Below, piece by piece: positions 34,181 through 43,270 of a stretch of 64,000 nt of DNA. The stretch's first letter is position 1, and every line of letters begins with the position of its first letter. Under the pieces are notes generated by a model that worked only from the letters and a program-made list of their open reading frames with translations, was not told the DNA's origin and did not search any database. The stretch comes from Mannheimia glucosida. Its GTDB lineage: Bacteria > Pseudomonadota > Gammaproteobacteria > Enterobacterales > Pasteurellaceae. Position numbers and translations under genes: made by a program. The stretch is from positions 2,046,001-2,110,000 of the forward strand of contig NZ_CP176502.1 of the NCBI RefSeq assembly GCF_046267875.1, given 5' to 3'.

Positions 34181-36586
34181 TTATTTAACTCCAATTACCA
34201 TATAATTTGCTTTGCCATTAATGACTGTGTGGATTGCACCGTTTCCTGAAATACCGTCATTAACAATTGTCTGACAGGTTACAACTCTACCCTTGAGTTC
34301 GCAGATATTTCGGTAATGTTTGCCTTTAACAGACTCATTCCAGTCCCAAGCTTCGCCGCTTGGGTTAGAGTTGTTGGTAGAGATGATAAAGTTACATTGA
34401 GACTCATTAAATCCTGACGGTAAAGGTAATGTGCCACCGTGATTAATGACGCCTTGTAAAACCACGATATTTTGTACATTAACCCCCAACCAATTACGCA
34501 CCGCAGCCGGGCTATTACAATATCGGGTGAAGTTATCACTACCATTATTAACTCTAAAAGCAATTGCTCCCACCATACGATTTTCGTCTTGATAATTCGT
34601 ACGTAGTAATCGAGCAAAAATATCTCCTGCAGTATCTCTCTTAACATAGGTGTTAGCATCTACTAATACACTGCCATCGTTATCTAGTAATACTGTGCCG
34701 CTTTTCTTAGGCATTAATACCCGATTAACTACAGCACCGTTATTGTTAGCTTGCACAATCGCTGCAAAGTGAGCTGCCGATTGTGGTGCAGACTCCCATC
34801 GTACTGACCAGTTGGCAGTGTTATAGGTGTTAAGAGCCGAATAATCGCCGTTTTTAACGGATAATGTGCCTGTCATCGTGTCACCGGATTTGCTCACACG
34901 ACCGTTGACATCATCCATTAATGCAATAGTGCCACTTTTTGCCGGCAAATATTGCTCAAACCCTCGGCTGTCAGAGTTAGTCCAAAATTTCCATCTGCGG
35001 TCCGGTAGAGCCTCAAATCGTGATTGCCAATTACCACTTGTACCGCTACGCTCAACCTCAAATCCAGCAAATACGGCATTGGGGGCTTGTACACTAAGAT
35101 AGCGTGTTGTACTAATGGCTCTAATGCCATCTATCGTAAATGGATTACCACGTATATCAGCAAAATCCGCACCATCAATACGCCTCCATTGCGCTGCCGA
35201 GTTATTGCCAGCAAAACTTGCCTGCACCCAAACGCCATTATTACTGCCGGCGTGAGAGTGAGGGATATAGAGCATTGCCCTAGCACCGGCAGCACTCATC
35301 GCTAAACCTACACCGTAGCTATAAATACCACTCAAACCAGTTGTACTGGCTGCCCGACCCGATGTACCAAATACCGTGTTTTGCCCAAGCAGATTGTTGA
35401 GGTTTTGATTTTGGTTATTGGTATCAACCTTATAGGCGGCATCGGCTAAGTCATAGGCAGCCTTAACTGCATAACTCGTTGCCACCGTATCCGCACTATT
35501 GCTGTTTACCGCGTTACTCTTTTTGCTGTTGGGGATGTAGTTGTTTAGGTTGCGTGTAATGGCATCAATTAAGCTCTTAAGAGCTTTAATTGCCTTTGGC
35601 GTAGCTGCCATATCTTCAGCATCTGAATCTAGGCCTGAAAAGAGTTTGGTTATGCCTTTTTTGAGCAAAGACGCTAACGGTAATTTGTGCGTATGCCCTG
35701 TTTTATCTGCTCTATTTTCCGTTGTATCATCCAGATCTTTAGGGTTAATGCCTAACAATGGCGATAATAACCGACGGTCTGTAATGTTGCCGTTTTGGTC
35801 AATATCTGCCAAGATTTGTACATAGTGTTGATTACCTGCAGTATCAATATAATCACTTTTAGCCGTTTTTAAGAATTTCACCTCGGTTTGATATGCACCG
35901 GTTACGGTGCAATGATGCACTACATCAACATATACCGAACAAGGCAATGCTAAAGTAATATTCTCGTCTGCAATAATATTGGTCCGTACACCTTCTACAT
36001 AAGCTGTACCTGCAGTAATTGTAAAATTATTACCGGATTTACGCTTAAGTAAGAAACCTTCATCAAAAAAGATTGCTCGCCCGTATAAATCACGGTTAGT
36101 TAGTCTGATTTTTTCATCTAAACCATTTAAACGTAGAGTGAAGTCAATTTGCCACGTTTCAGCGGGAACCGTAATATTTGTATGCTGTGGAGCATTAGAA
36201 AATTCAAGCAAAATTGAGCGTGTAAGGCTATTACCTTGAATGCCGTTTTTATTTTTAAGTTTTTTTACGGTATCGGTATAGATAGCAATACCCAACAAGC
36301 CTTTTGACTTGTTGATTAAGCCGATAAAGTTAAAATCAAAATCGCCAATATCTGAACCGATAGTGACGGAATACACTACTGAATTTTGGTTTACGACACC
36401 TGTCTGTGATACTACTTGTCTATGTACAATATGCGATGCGCTAGGAATAACTAGATGATTCTGTAGGTTATCTGCGGTTAAATTTGGGATATTGGCAAAA
36501 ATAAATTCATCAAATACAACGGTTTGACCGCTGACAATTTGCTGGGAAATATATTGCTCAAGTTGTGGGGTTGCTAATGTTGTCAT
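34181..36586 (-). CDS. Tail fibre protein (gpH-like)
   Basis: 801 residues, receptor-binding fibre attached to the baseplate. The N-terminal domain (LEQYISQQIVSGQTVVFDEFIFANIPNL) is the P2-family attachment module. The middle has collagen-like/stalk repeats (VSKSGDTMTGTLSVKNGDYSALN, SYAVKAAYDLAD), and the C-terminal 100 residues form the likely receptor-binding tip. Followed directly by its assembly chaperone. Host range would be set here. Confidence 0.9.
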   Translation of the reverse strand: MTTLATPQLEQYISQQIVSGQTVVFDEFIFANIPNLTADNLQNHLVIPSASHIVHRQVVSQTGVVNQNSVVYSVTIGSDIGDFDFNFIGLINKSKGLLGIAIYTDTVKKLKNKNGIQGNSLTRSILLEFSNAPQHTNITVPAETWQIDFTLRLNGLDEKIRLTNRDLYGRAIFFDEGFLLKRKSGNNFTITAGTAYVEGVRTNIIADENITLALPCSVYVDVVHHCTVTGAYQTEVKFLKTAKSDYIDTAGNQHYVQILADIDQNGNITDRRLLSPLLGINPKDLDDTTENRADKTGHTHKLPLASLLKKGITKLFSGLDSDAEDMAATPKAIKALKSLIDAITRNLNNYIPNSKKSNAVNSNSADTVATSYAVKAAYDLADAAYKVDTNNQNQNLNNLLGQNTVFGTSGRAASTTGLSGIYSYGVGLAMSAAGARAMLYIPHSHAGSNNGVWVQASFAGNNSAAQWRRIDGADFADIRGNPFTIDGIRAISTTRYLSVQAPNAVFAGFEVERSGTSGNWQSRFEALPDRRWKFWTNSDSRGFEQYLPAKSGTIALMDDVNGRVSKSGDTMTGTLSVKNGDYSALNTYNTANWSVRWESAPQSAAHFAAIVQANNNGAVVNRVLMPKKSGTVLLDNDGSVLVDANTYVKRDTAGDIFARLLRTNYQDENRMVGAIAFRVNNGSDNFTRYCNSPAAVRNWLGVNVQNIVVLQGVINHGGTLPLPSGFNESQCNFIISTNNSNPSGEAWDWNESVKGKHYRNICELKGRVVTCQTIVNDGISGNGAIHTVINGKANYMVIGVK

Positions 36587-36623
36587 TGTTCTTCCTATTA
36601 TTATTTTTATTGGAATTAACAGG

Positions 36624-37154
36624 TTAAATAGCCAATATTACTGCGTGTGTTTGGTAATCGTGGTTAAATTCACCGTGGTAAATATGCACTTTATGATTAA
36701 TCAATACTTCAAAGGTGTATCGGCGACAGGTTCGCCCATATTGCCGGATAATCAAATTGAGTAAATCCGGATTTTTTGCCAACTGGGAATCGTTTAAGCG
36801 AATTTTGATTACATCCCAATTTTCATCATCAAATCGTTCTTCTAATTCTATGTAGCCAATACCTAATCGCTCAAATATACGAATAAAACCGGCTTTACTA
36901 CCAGCCTCTTTCGCATTGATAAAAGCATACTTCACCCGTTTTCTAAATAACTCCAGCGGCTCATTTGCAAATCTCGTGACATCACGTTGATAAGCAATTA
37001 AATTTAAAATTTCTTCATTGCACTTTTCTTCATCTTGGGCAACGAATGTAGCCAAAAACAGATTTAGCGTTTTTTGCCACCATTTTTCAAAGAGCGAAGC
37101 GATTTTGCTTAGCTCCCCTTTATCCATCCAGAACGGGAGTTTGATTTTTATCAT
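36624..37154 (-). CDS. Tail protein I family baseplate wedge component
   Basis: 176 residues (MIKIKLPFWMDKGELSKIASLFEKWW). By position between gpJ-like and fibre genes, and by the central RDVTRFANEPLELFRKRVKYAFINAKEAGS segment, it corresponds to P2 gpI, which links the wedge and the fibre. It starts immediately after gpJ ends. Confidence 0.75.
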   Translation of the reverse strand: MIKIKLPFWMDKGELSKIASLFEKWWQKTLNLFLATFVAQDEEKCNEEILNLIAYQRDVTRFANEPLELFRKRVKYAFINAKEAGSKAGFIRIFERLGIGYIELEERFDDENWDVIKIRLNDSQLAKNPDLLNLIIRQYGRTCRRYTFEVLINHKVHIYHGEFNHDYQTHAVILAI

Positions 37155-38321
37155 TTATACCTCACTCACAGTTAATTGCTGGATTCGAGGGATATTAAGA
37201 TCACTTACGATGTCATTTTGCCCCCATACAATCGACTTAATATTCGGTATTGCCTTGTGAATCTCTTCGCCTAGTCTTGACCAAGAAAATCGACTAAATG
37301 GGTAAGTTTTATGTACGTCAAAATTATTATTTTCACGCCACGCACAGCGAATCATCTGTTCAACTTGTTTTAAAATCAGTTGTTTTTGCGTATCTTGAAT
37401 ACCTTGATTCGGGGCAAAATACACTTTACAGGTAATGGTATGGTGTGTTTCCGGCATTGCGAAACAGACTAAATCATCACCGTGTCCGTGATTGCCAAGA
37501 TTGGTAATGTAATTATTTACCGCATCAATAAACGGCTGACTGGTCACACCGGTATCCAGTAATAAATAAGCATTCGCCGACCCCGGGCCACGTGGGGCAT
37601 TATGTTTAAAATAGATACGATCAACTGATAAACCTGCAACACGAGCAATCATACTTTTATAAACGCTATCAATATGATGCTGGCCAACACTATTAAACTG
37701 TACTTTGTAACGTTGTCTTAGTTCTTCATCAGTTTCCCTATCTGCACCCGGAGCGGTTAGCCAGTCGTTTTTATTCACTACGCTTGTAATGCCTTGTACT
37801 GTTTCGGGCAAAATACGATAGTATCCACCTGCTAAATTATAGCTACTACCTGCTAATTCAGCTTCAACCGGCACCAATGCGGCAAGTATGCCTTGAGGAA
37901 TGAAGGTATCTGCCGTTACAACTACTCTAAAAATAGTGTCATTAATCCGCTCTGTCTGAATAACCGTACCTTTTTTAATAGTCACCGGAGTGACTGCAGA
38001 TTGTTTAGTGAACTCAATAACACCTTGGGCTTTTGTCGCCTCTTTAAAATCCAACCCCACCGACCAAGCGTGAATCTGCAGCCATTTTCCTTTAGCCGTT
38101 TTTACAAAGAGATTAGGTAGAATGTCATTAATCAGATTATCGGTTAGCCACTTTACCGGCTTAATGGCAATAGCCGTTACTAATCGCCAAAATGGCGACA
38201 TTCGATTGGTATTGGTAATTAAATTTTCTTGTTCGACCAATGATTCAAATTCTTGAATGATTTGCCCTTCTTCTATTGGCAACCCTGTGTCTGCTAATAA
38301 GGTTTTAAATTCTTCTGTCAT
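37155..38321 (-). CDS. Baseplate assembly protein J-like
   Basis: 388 residues, gpJ/gp47 family wedge protein. Typical features are the N-terminal LIEEGQIIQEFESLVEQENLI-type helix, the IKKGTVIQTERIND and VPVEAELAGSSYNLA segments, and GADRETDEELRQRYKVQF. The family length is usual. ATG overlaps the stop of the DUF2590-like gene as four shared bases. Confidence 0.9.
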   Translation of the reverse strand: MTEEFKTLLADTGLPIEEGQIIQEFESLVEQENLITNTNRMSPFWRLVTAIAIKPVKWLTDNLINDILPNLFVKTAKGKWLQIHAWSVGLDFKEATKAQGVIEFTKQSAVTPVTIKKGTVIQTERINDTIFRVVVTADTFIPQGILAALVPVEAELAGSSYNLAGGYYRILPETVQGITSVVNKNDWLTAPGADRETDEELRQRYKVQFNSVGQHHIDSVYKSMIARVAGLSVDRIYFKHNAPRGPGSANAYLLLDTGVTSQPFIDAVNNYITNLGNHGHGDDLVCFAMPETHHTITCKVYFAPNQGIQDTQKQLILKQVEQMIRCAWRENNNFDVHKTYPFSRFSWSRLGEEIHKAIPNIKSIVWGQNDIVSDLNIPRIQQLTVSEV

Positions 38322-38650
38322 AGTAAGATTTCCTGACTATCAATTCTGCCAAAATCATAAGTATCTGCGGTAAGTAGCAGTCGGCGTGGGTTTTCTTCAT
38401 TAATTACAACAGTTCCAGGAATTAACCGTTCATCTTCTTCAACCAGTAAAATAATCTGTAAAATAATATCTCGGCGAAGAATGCGGCTACGTTCTGCAAT
38501 CAGTAATGTTGCTAATCCACTTTCTAAGATAGCGTGCTTAACATCTTGGGCGATAGATACTCGGTTATTACACATAATGGGTTGATTGCCGCTATCTAAA
38601 GTGATGTCCTCACCTGTAATTAATAAATCAATATAAAGTTTTTCACTCAT
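38318..38650 (-). CDS. DUF2590-type baseplate protein (gpW/gp25 position)
   Basis: 110 residues (LYIDLLITGEDITLDSGNQPIMCNNRVSIAQDVKHAILESGLATLLIAERS). It resembles the HP1-group DUF2590 proteins and occupies the slot of P2 gpW, the gp25-like lysozyme-fold wedge protein. It overlaps gpJ by four bases and abuts the tape-measure stop by one base. Confidence 0.75.
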   Translation of the reverse strand: MSEKLYIDLLITGEDITLDSGNQPIMCNNRVSIAQDVKHAILESGLATLLIAERSRILRRDIILQIILLVEEDERLIPGTVVINEENPRRLLLTADTYDFGRIDSQEILL

Positions 38651-40890
38651 TACGCCATTAACCCTGCATTATCTTTTACTTGTTGTGCCAGTTGCTGTGC
38701 ATTTACCGCTTCGTTCACTACAATAGATCCAATATGCACCGTTCTACTGTTATTTTGGTTCATTGTCATATTTTTGCTGACAGAACCTTGAGGCACAGGC
38801 ACCAGTTGTGCTTTAGTGCTTTCAGGTAAGGCAAAATGCTGTTTATTAACATTCGGTTTCTCTAGTGCCGTTGGGTTTTGGTTTTGTATTTTATTGACTG
38901 CCTTTGTTTGCTCCAATTCTTTTGGTATTTGAATTGTCGCTTTTACTTTATTTAAATCATTTAGTATTTTATTGCTCTCCCCTGTCTTATTAACTTGATT
39001 CAAGTTATATTCAATTTTAGGAGTTTTAACCGCATTCTGCTCTTCGTTTTGTACTACTTTTCGAGCTGGTGTTAAATTTGAAATATTTTTTACTGTACCA
39101 AAAACACCTTGTGCAATATTTGCTGCATTACTTGATAAATTAGCCTGGGGTTGTTGAAATGGCTCATTTCTGACTGTTGGTATTAATGGGATTTCCACCC
39201 CGATCACCCCACCTAGTTTGTTGGCTTGTTTGATAATCCAGTTTAAAGTGTCAATAAACATATTTTTCAAGCCGGTAAAAATATTATTGAATACGTTTTT
39301 AACCCCATTACCTAAAGAGCTAAAAATTTGTGCAGGGTCTGTATTTTTCCAGCCGTCTGTCACACTTTGCCATAATTGAGTGATGGTATTCATTACACCA
39401 GCGAAAATTACAGTAATATTGCCCCAAATACTTTCCCAAATGCCGTAAACATTTTCACCCAATTCAACAAACCACTGTTTAACACTGCCTAACCAAGCAG
39501 TAAATTTCCCCCAAACATCTTGAATATCAGTACCTAAATTGCTAAAAAATGCACTACATACGTCCCAGTTTTCGTAAATCAAAACGCCTAAGGTAGTTAA
39601 TGCAGTCAAAATTAATCCTATTGGGTTACCTAAAATACCGACTTTTAATACAGTAAAAAATAGTTTTGCTGCAGTAGTTACAACACCAAATACAGAAGCA
39701 ATGCCACTTAATACATAAGCTCCCACTTTAATTCCGGCTACAATACCAATAATCATTGGTAGGTATGGTTTCAATTTTTCGTAAACAGCAGATAAATAAG
39801 GCTTAAATTTCGCAAACTGCACCTGACAAGCACGAATAACATCAACTAATGGTTGCCACGCTGTACCAAAATAAGATTTACCGCCTTTCATATAAACGAC
39901 TAAATCATCAATTAATAAGATTAAAGCAAGAATCCCTGTGGCTAATTTAGTTACCGGGTTAGTAATAAAGGTTAAAATCATTTGTTTTTTAACCAAAGCT
40001 AAAGCAGCAACTAAAACTAATGCAGCCCCTTTCCAGCCAATTGTCGCTTGTAAAATACGATCTATTGCTTGCACTGTTTTAAACACAAATTTCAATACAC
40101 TGCCTAAGGCTGTAGTGATATCGTCTAAACTCTCTTTAACCAAATCATTATTCACGATGTACCAATCTGTGAATAACTCCATAATATTTTGCAAATATGG
40201 TGCTAGCCGCACACTAATATATTCACCAGCCCCCTTAATAACCTGCGTAACCAGTGTTAGAGCATCTTTAAATTCAGCGGCAGCCTTTGCATTTTCGTCG
40301 AGTCCAACACCTAAACTTAATGCTCTTGCTTTTTGCCTTGCAATATCCAGCTCTTTTGAACCCATTCGTAGGGTTTGAATCATTGTTTTGTCTATGCCTA
40401 GCTTGGAAAGTAATGCGATTTCTTCGGCTTCACTCATCTTTTCCATTCTAACCATAATGTTATCTAACACATCATTGAATGGAAGTGCTTTACCTTCTTG
40501 GTCTTTAACTTTGATACCAAACTTTTCAAATACTTTCGCACCTTTACCAACACCGGTTACTGCTTCACCAATGGTTTTCGATAAGCCTTCAATAGAGGCT
40601 TGAGCAGCTGCACTACTTGAGCCGTTTACTTCAGCTACTTTGCCTAACTCGTAAATTTCATTTGCCGCGACCCCTGTCACTTTAGAAAGTTGATGAATAT
40701 CATCCAGTGCAGTTAAATTAGTATCGACAAAAGCACCAATACCAATGGCAGCACCGAAAAAAGCAGCACCAATACTTGCAATAGATGTAAGGCTATCGCC
40801 TAATACATCAACATCTTTCATTACTTCTCTTAGAGGTCCTGATAGTTGGTCATTTAGACTGATGATGTACTCTAAACCCGGAATCGCCAT
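38650..40890 (-). CDS. Tail tape measure protein (gpT-like)
   Basis: 746 residues, sets tail length and enters the cell envelope during infection. The N-terminal GLEYIISLNDQLSGPLREVMKD segment matches HP1-type tape measures. Several hydrophobic stretches (GAALVLVAALALVKKQM, MIIGIVAGIKVGAYVLSGIASVFG) and an Asn/Gln-rich helical C-terminus follow. It directly follows the frameshifted chaperone gene, as in other tailed phages. Confidence 0.92.
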   Translation of the reverse strand: MAIPGLEYIISLNDQLSGPLREVMKDVDVLGDSLTSIASIGAAFFGAAIGIGAFVDTNLTALDDIHQLSKVTGVAANEIYELGKVAEVNGSSSAAAQASIEGLSKTIGEAVTGVGKGAKVFEKFGIKVKDQEGKALPFNDVLDNIMVRMEKMSEAEEIALLSKLGIDKTMIQTLRMGSKELDIARQKARALSLGVGLDENAKAAAEFKDALTLVTQVIKGAGEYISVRLAPYLQNIMELFTDWYIVNNDLVKESLDDITTALGSVLKFVFKTVQAIDRILQATIGWKGAALVLVAALALVKKQMILTFITNPVTKLATGILALILLIDDLVVYMKGGKSYFGTAWQPLVDVIRACQVQFAKFKPYLSAVYEKLKPYLPMIIGIVAGIKVGAYVLSGIASVFGVVTTAAKLFFTVLKVGILGNPIGLILTALTTLGVLIYENWDVCSAFFSNLGTDIQDVWGKFTAWLGSVKQWFVELGENVYGIWESIWGNITVIFAGVMNTITQLWQSVTDGWKNTDPAQIFSSLGNGVKNVFNNIFTGLKNMFIDTLNWIIKQANKLGGVIGVEIPLIPTVRNEPFQQPQANLSSNAANIAQGVFGTVKNISNLTPARKVVQNEEQNAVKTPKIEYNLNQVNKTGESNKILNDLNKVKATIQIPKELEQTKAVNKIQNQNPTALEKPNVNKQHFALPESTKAQLVPVPQGSVSKNMTMNQNNSRTVHIGSIVVNEAVNAQQLAQQVKDNAGLMA

Positions 40891-40924
40891 AAATATTAAA
40901 TACCTAATAAAAAGGCATTACACC

Positions 40925-41107
40925 TTAAAAACACTGTGCAATGCCTGTTGATACTGAATTGGCTAAATTTTCAAAATACTGCTTATTTAGCCAAATTGCC
41001 CTAGCAAGATTGTACTCACTGTTATCTGCGTGTGGTAGATAGTGCATTCGTAGTGCAATGGCTTGTGATAAACCATTGCCTTCTATTGCATTCACACGCT
41101 GTGCTAG
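40925..41107 (-). CDS. E'-type extension, made by -1 frameshift from the tail assembly chaperone
   Basis: After the slippery site this frame encodes about 60 residues (LAQRVNAIEGNGLSQAIALR, then RAIWLNKQYFENLANSVSTG) ending at TAA 40925. It has no good start of its own and lies between the gpE-like gene and the tape measure, exactly where P2 E' is. It would be made only as a fusion with the upstream 105-residue protein. Confidence 0.75.
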   Translation of the reverse strand, partial: LAQRVNAIEGNGLSQAIALRMHYLPHADNSEYNLARAIWLNKQYFENLANSVSTGIAQCF

Positions 41108-41421
41108 TTTTTTACAGTGATTTCAACTTTTGGCACTAGCACCTTATTTACTGCACCAGCAACCTGCGGAGCTAATCCAGGCACATTAATGATTTTGATT
41201 AATTCGTCTCGCTGCTCTCGCTGAATAATTGCCAACAAGTAATCTTTAATCGGGGTAGTTTTATTGTTCCCTTCAATTTCGTTTACCATTGCATCATAAG
41301 CAGCATCGTCACGGTTAAAAGTGAAATCTACACCTGAAATTGAAATGGTTACGCTATCTTTCACGTTTGCCATTAATTTTTCTAACAAGGTTTGGGCTGT
41401 ATTTTTAACTGGTTCTGTCAT
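41104..41421 (-). CDS. Tail assembly chaperone (gpE-like)
   Basis: 105 residues (MTEPVKNTAQTLLEKLMANVKDSV...). It lies upstream of the tape measure and ends within a slippery heptamer, so a minority of ribosomes should produce the longer E+E' form. Both forms are expected to coat the tape measure during tail assembly, as in P2, lambda and relatives. Confidence 0.85.
   Translation of the reverse strand: MTEPVKNTAQTLLEKLMANVKDSVTISISGVDFTFNRDDAAYDAMVNEIEGNNKTTPIKDYLLAIIQREQRDELIKIINVPGLAPQVAGAVNKVLVPKVEITVKN
41107..41113 (-). promoter_or_regulatory. Programmed -1 ribosomal frameshift site
   Basis: A-AAA-AAC on the minus strand, in the correct zero-frame phase (GTA AAA AAC TAG), one codon before the stop of the gpE-like gene. 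It is a canonical X-XXY-YYZ heptamer. Confidence 0.78.
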
Positions 41422-41441
41422 TTTTAGTTCCTTTTTGGTTT

Positions 41442-41696
41442 TTATTTTTGGTTATTAAAATCCGTAATGCATTGCGTTATAGCTTGATAGGCAATTACGC
41501 ATACATCTAATTTATCAAGAGCTTCATTAAGGCTTTGTGCCATTAGACCGTTAGTGTTCACTTGCGGGCTGATTGCCCGACATTCCGTGGTTTGCGGGCA
41601 AATTAATTTTTGCTTCGCCACGTCTGGAACGCTCTTTGAACACCCGAATAACATCATCAGGCACAGGCTCATTACGCCATTTTTGATTTTTTTCAT
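41442..41696 (-). CDS. Rz1-like spanin lipoprotein
   Basis: 84 residues with a basic start and lipobox MLFGC near residue 19, then a Cys- and Pro-containing periplasmic part (ICPQTTECRAISPQ). Its first half overlaps the end of the Rz gene in another frame, the classic nested spanin pair. The outer-membrane lipoprotein would join with Rz to fuse the membranes at lysis. Confidence 0.85.
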   Translation of the reverse strand: MKKIKNGVMSLCLMMLFGCSKSVPDVAKQKLICPQTTECRAISPQVNTNGLMAQSLNEALDKLDVCVIAYQAITQCITDFNNQK

Positions 41697-41946
41697 TTGC
41701 CAGTACCTCTTGCAATACTTGTTTACGCTGGTTAGCTTGTGCAGTTACCGAGTTTAATTCTGTGGTTAATTTGCTCATTTGCTGTTGGTATTTCTGTAGC
41801 ATTTTTTGATTTTCCTCAAATGTTGCCCGCAGTTGTTGATATGCCAACTCACTTTTCTCTGCCCTTGCTTTGTAATACTTAGCGGAGGTAGTAAAAAAGG
41901 TTAATGCCACACAAAAAATCACAAGAATAATATTTTTAATTTGCAT
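41551..41946 (-). CDS. Rz-like inner-membrane spanin
   Basis: 131 residues. An N-terminal membrane anchor (IILVIFCVALTFFTTSA, residues 4-20) is followed by a long coiled coil (ARAEKSELAYQQLRATFEENQKMLQKYQQQMSKLTTELN). Its end overlaps the Rz1 gene by 146 bases and its start overlaps the endolysin gene by eleven. Works with Rz1 as the two-component spanin. Confidence 0.85.
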   Translation of the reverse strand: MQIKNIILVIFCVALTFFTTSAKYYKARAEKSELAYQQLRATFEENQKMLQKYQQQMSKLTTELNSVTAQANQRKQVLQEVLANEKNQKWRNEPVPDDVIRVFKERSRRGEAKINLPANHGMSGNQPASEH

Positions 41947-42496
41947 ACTGTTTCACACAAAATTCAGTTTCTTTGGCTCGGCGAATCACTAAACCTTTTA
42001 ACACTTTGCCACCTGACTTGTTAAAATCATTAATATGGCTACACATCGCTTTAAAATTAAGTGATTGGGCGTGCTTGTAGAGTGATGTAGGCACTCTTTT
42101 TCCTAACTGCTTGTTGTAATAGGTTTTTACACCATAACACCCCACATTAAAAACAAGTGATGTCATTGCATCAAACTGTCCTTGGGTCATTTTTCTACCG
42201 TTAAAATGCGTATTTACGCATTGTTCGGCAACTTTGATATTTTCAATAAAATCATCAGCAATTTCCTCAAGGCTTAAATAGCGACCTTGTGTAACATTGC
42301 GAGTATTGCCGATACCATCGGTCCATACATCACTAGGGCAACGATACGGCGTTCTTGCACAGCCTTCTGCATTTGCAATTAACAATAAAGCCTCTTTACT
42401 CGTTCTGATTTCATTTGCTTTGGGTGATTCAAATACTGATGCCAAAACAGCCAAAATGGAGCAGCCGATAAATAAAGCCTTACCTGATATTTTCAT
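41936..42496 (-). CDS. SAR endolysin (glycoside hydrolase 24 type)
   Basis: 186 residues. The weakly hydrophobic N-terminal segment (residues 7-22) with no cleavage site is a signal-anchor-release domain. The catalytic pattern E-x8-C-x5-T is seen as Glu44, Cys53, Thr59, as in P1 Lyz and R21. WTDGIGNT and GQFDAMTSLVFNVG are family motifs. Several Cys, one in the anchor (Cys12), allow disulfide-controlled activation. Related to the HP1 lysozyme. Confidence 0.9.
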   Translation of the reverse strand: MKISGKALFIGCSILAVLASVFESPKANEIRTSKEALLLIANAEGCARTPYRCPSDVWTDGIGNTRNVTQGRYLSLEEIADDFIENIKVAEQCVNTHFNGRKMTQGQFDAMTSLVFNVGCYGVKTYYNKQLGKRVPTSLYKHAQSLNFKAMCSHINDFNKSGGKVLKGLVIRRAKETEFCVKQYAN

Positions 42497-42722
42497 CTGT
42501 TATCCCCAATTTTTTTGCCTCAATACGGGCAACCAATAATTTGTAATTTAATTCTTGTTTATGTAATGCAATGTCTTCTTTGTATTTTTTGTAAGTAATT
42601 AAGACTGTAATTGCACCAAATAAAATACCGAATAATGATGCCCATTCGGATAAACTCCAACCTGACACAAAAGCCAGCAATGAGCCTAAAAACGGTACTG
42701 AACCTTCTAATTTTCCGTTCAT
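42480..42722 (-). CDS. Holin, probably pinholin type
   Basis: 80 residues. A first weakly hydrophobic segment rich in Gly/Ser (VPFLGSLLAFVSGWSLS) is followed by a strong second one (WASLFGILFGAITVLITY) and a charged tail (KKYKEDIALHKQELNYK). This is the layout of S21-like pinholins, which depolarise the membrane to release SAR endolysins. It overlaps the endolysin start by 17 bases. Confidence 0.8.
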   Translation of the reverse strand: MNGKLEGSVPFLGSLLAFVSGWSLSEWASLFGILFGAITVLITYKKYKEDIALHKQELNYKLLVARIEAKKLGITDENIR

Positions 42723-42741
42723 TCCAAGACCTCAAGTAAGA

Positions 42742-42808
42742 TTAGGGGCAAATTTGCTCTTTCGTTTATTATTATTATTGTTATCTGTAGTGTTCAAATT
42801 GCCCCTAA
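42742..42808. repeat. Long-loop inverted repeat with TTA microsatellite
   Basis: TTAGGGGCAAATTT (42742) and AAATTGCCCCTAA (42796) pair nearly perfectly across about 40 bases containing a TTATTATTATTATT run. It lies between the tail-tube and holin genes; may mark an mRNA end or processing site separating tail from lysis expression. Confidence 0.5.
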
Positions 42809-42814
42809 ATTCTG

Positions 42815-43267
42815 TTAGCCGATTAAATCGCGGGTATCTTCGTCAGAAAGATACGGCACACCATTAATTCGGACGAAATCTGGGCTTGTCACGAAAAATT
42901 TCACTTTTTTAGTGGTTTTAGAACCGCCTTTCGGGTCAATATTTAATAAATCAGACAACACTAATTTATTGCCGAAGGTTTCCACCTTATCCCGTACACC
43001 GCCTCGCATTGCAAAAAAAGTGAAATCGGTTTCCGGTAAATTGCGGTAACTCCCTGCTGCAGCGGCGGCAGTTGAGATTTTTGCAAAATTTTTAGCATCT
43101 AACTCAATTTCACCTTCTGCCGATACATCACCGCTTACCCAGCCGTCCGGAATACCTCGGGTTTGTGCAACGGCTGAATTATCGGTAATACTCAAGGTAA
43201 TATTTTCAGCGTGAATCGGTAAGCCCATAAAAGCAAAGTCAAAAGACATTCCTGAAATGCGTTCCAT
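42815..43267 (-). CDS. Tail tube protein (FII role, DUF2597-type)
   Basis: 150 residues (MERISGMSFDFAFMGLPIHAENITLSITDNSA). It follows the sheath gene by three bases and matches the HP1-group DUF2597 tube proteins rather than P2 FII itself. Beta-rich throughout. Forms the inner tube of the contractile tail. Confidence 0.85.
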   Translation of the reverse strand: MERISGMSFDFAFMGLPIHAENITLSITDNSAVAQTRGIPDGWVSGDVSAEGEIELDAKNFAKISTAAAAAGSYRNLPETDFTFFAMRGGVRDKVETFGNKLVLSDLLNIDPKGGSKTTKKVKFFVTSPDFVRINGVPYLSDEDTRDLIG

Positions 43268-43270
43268 TGA

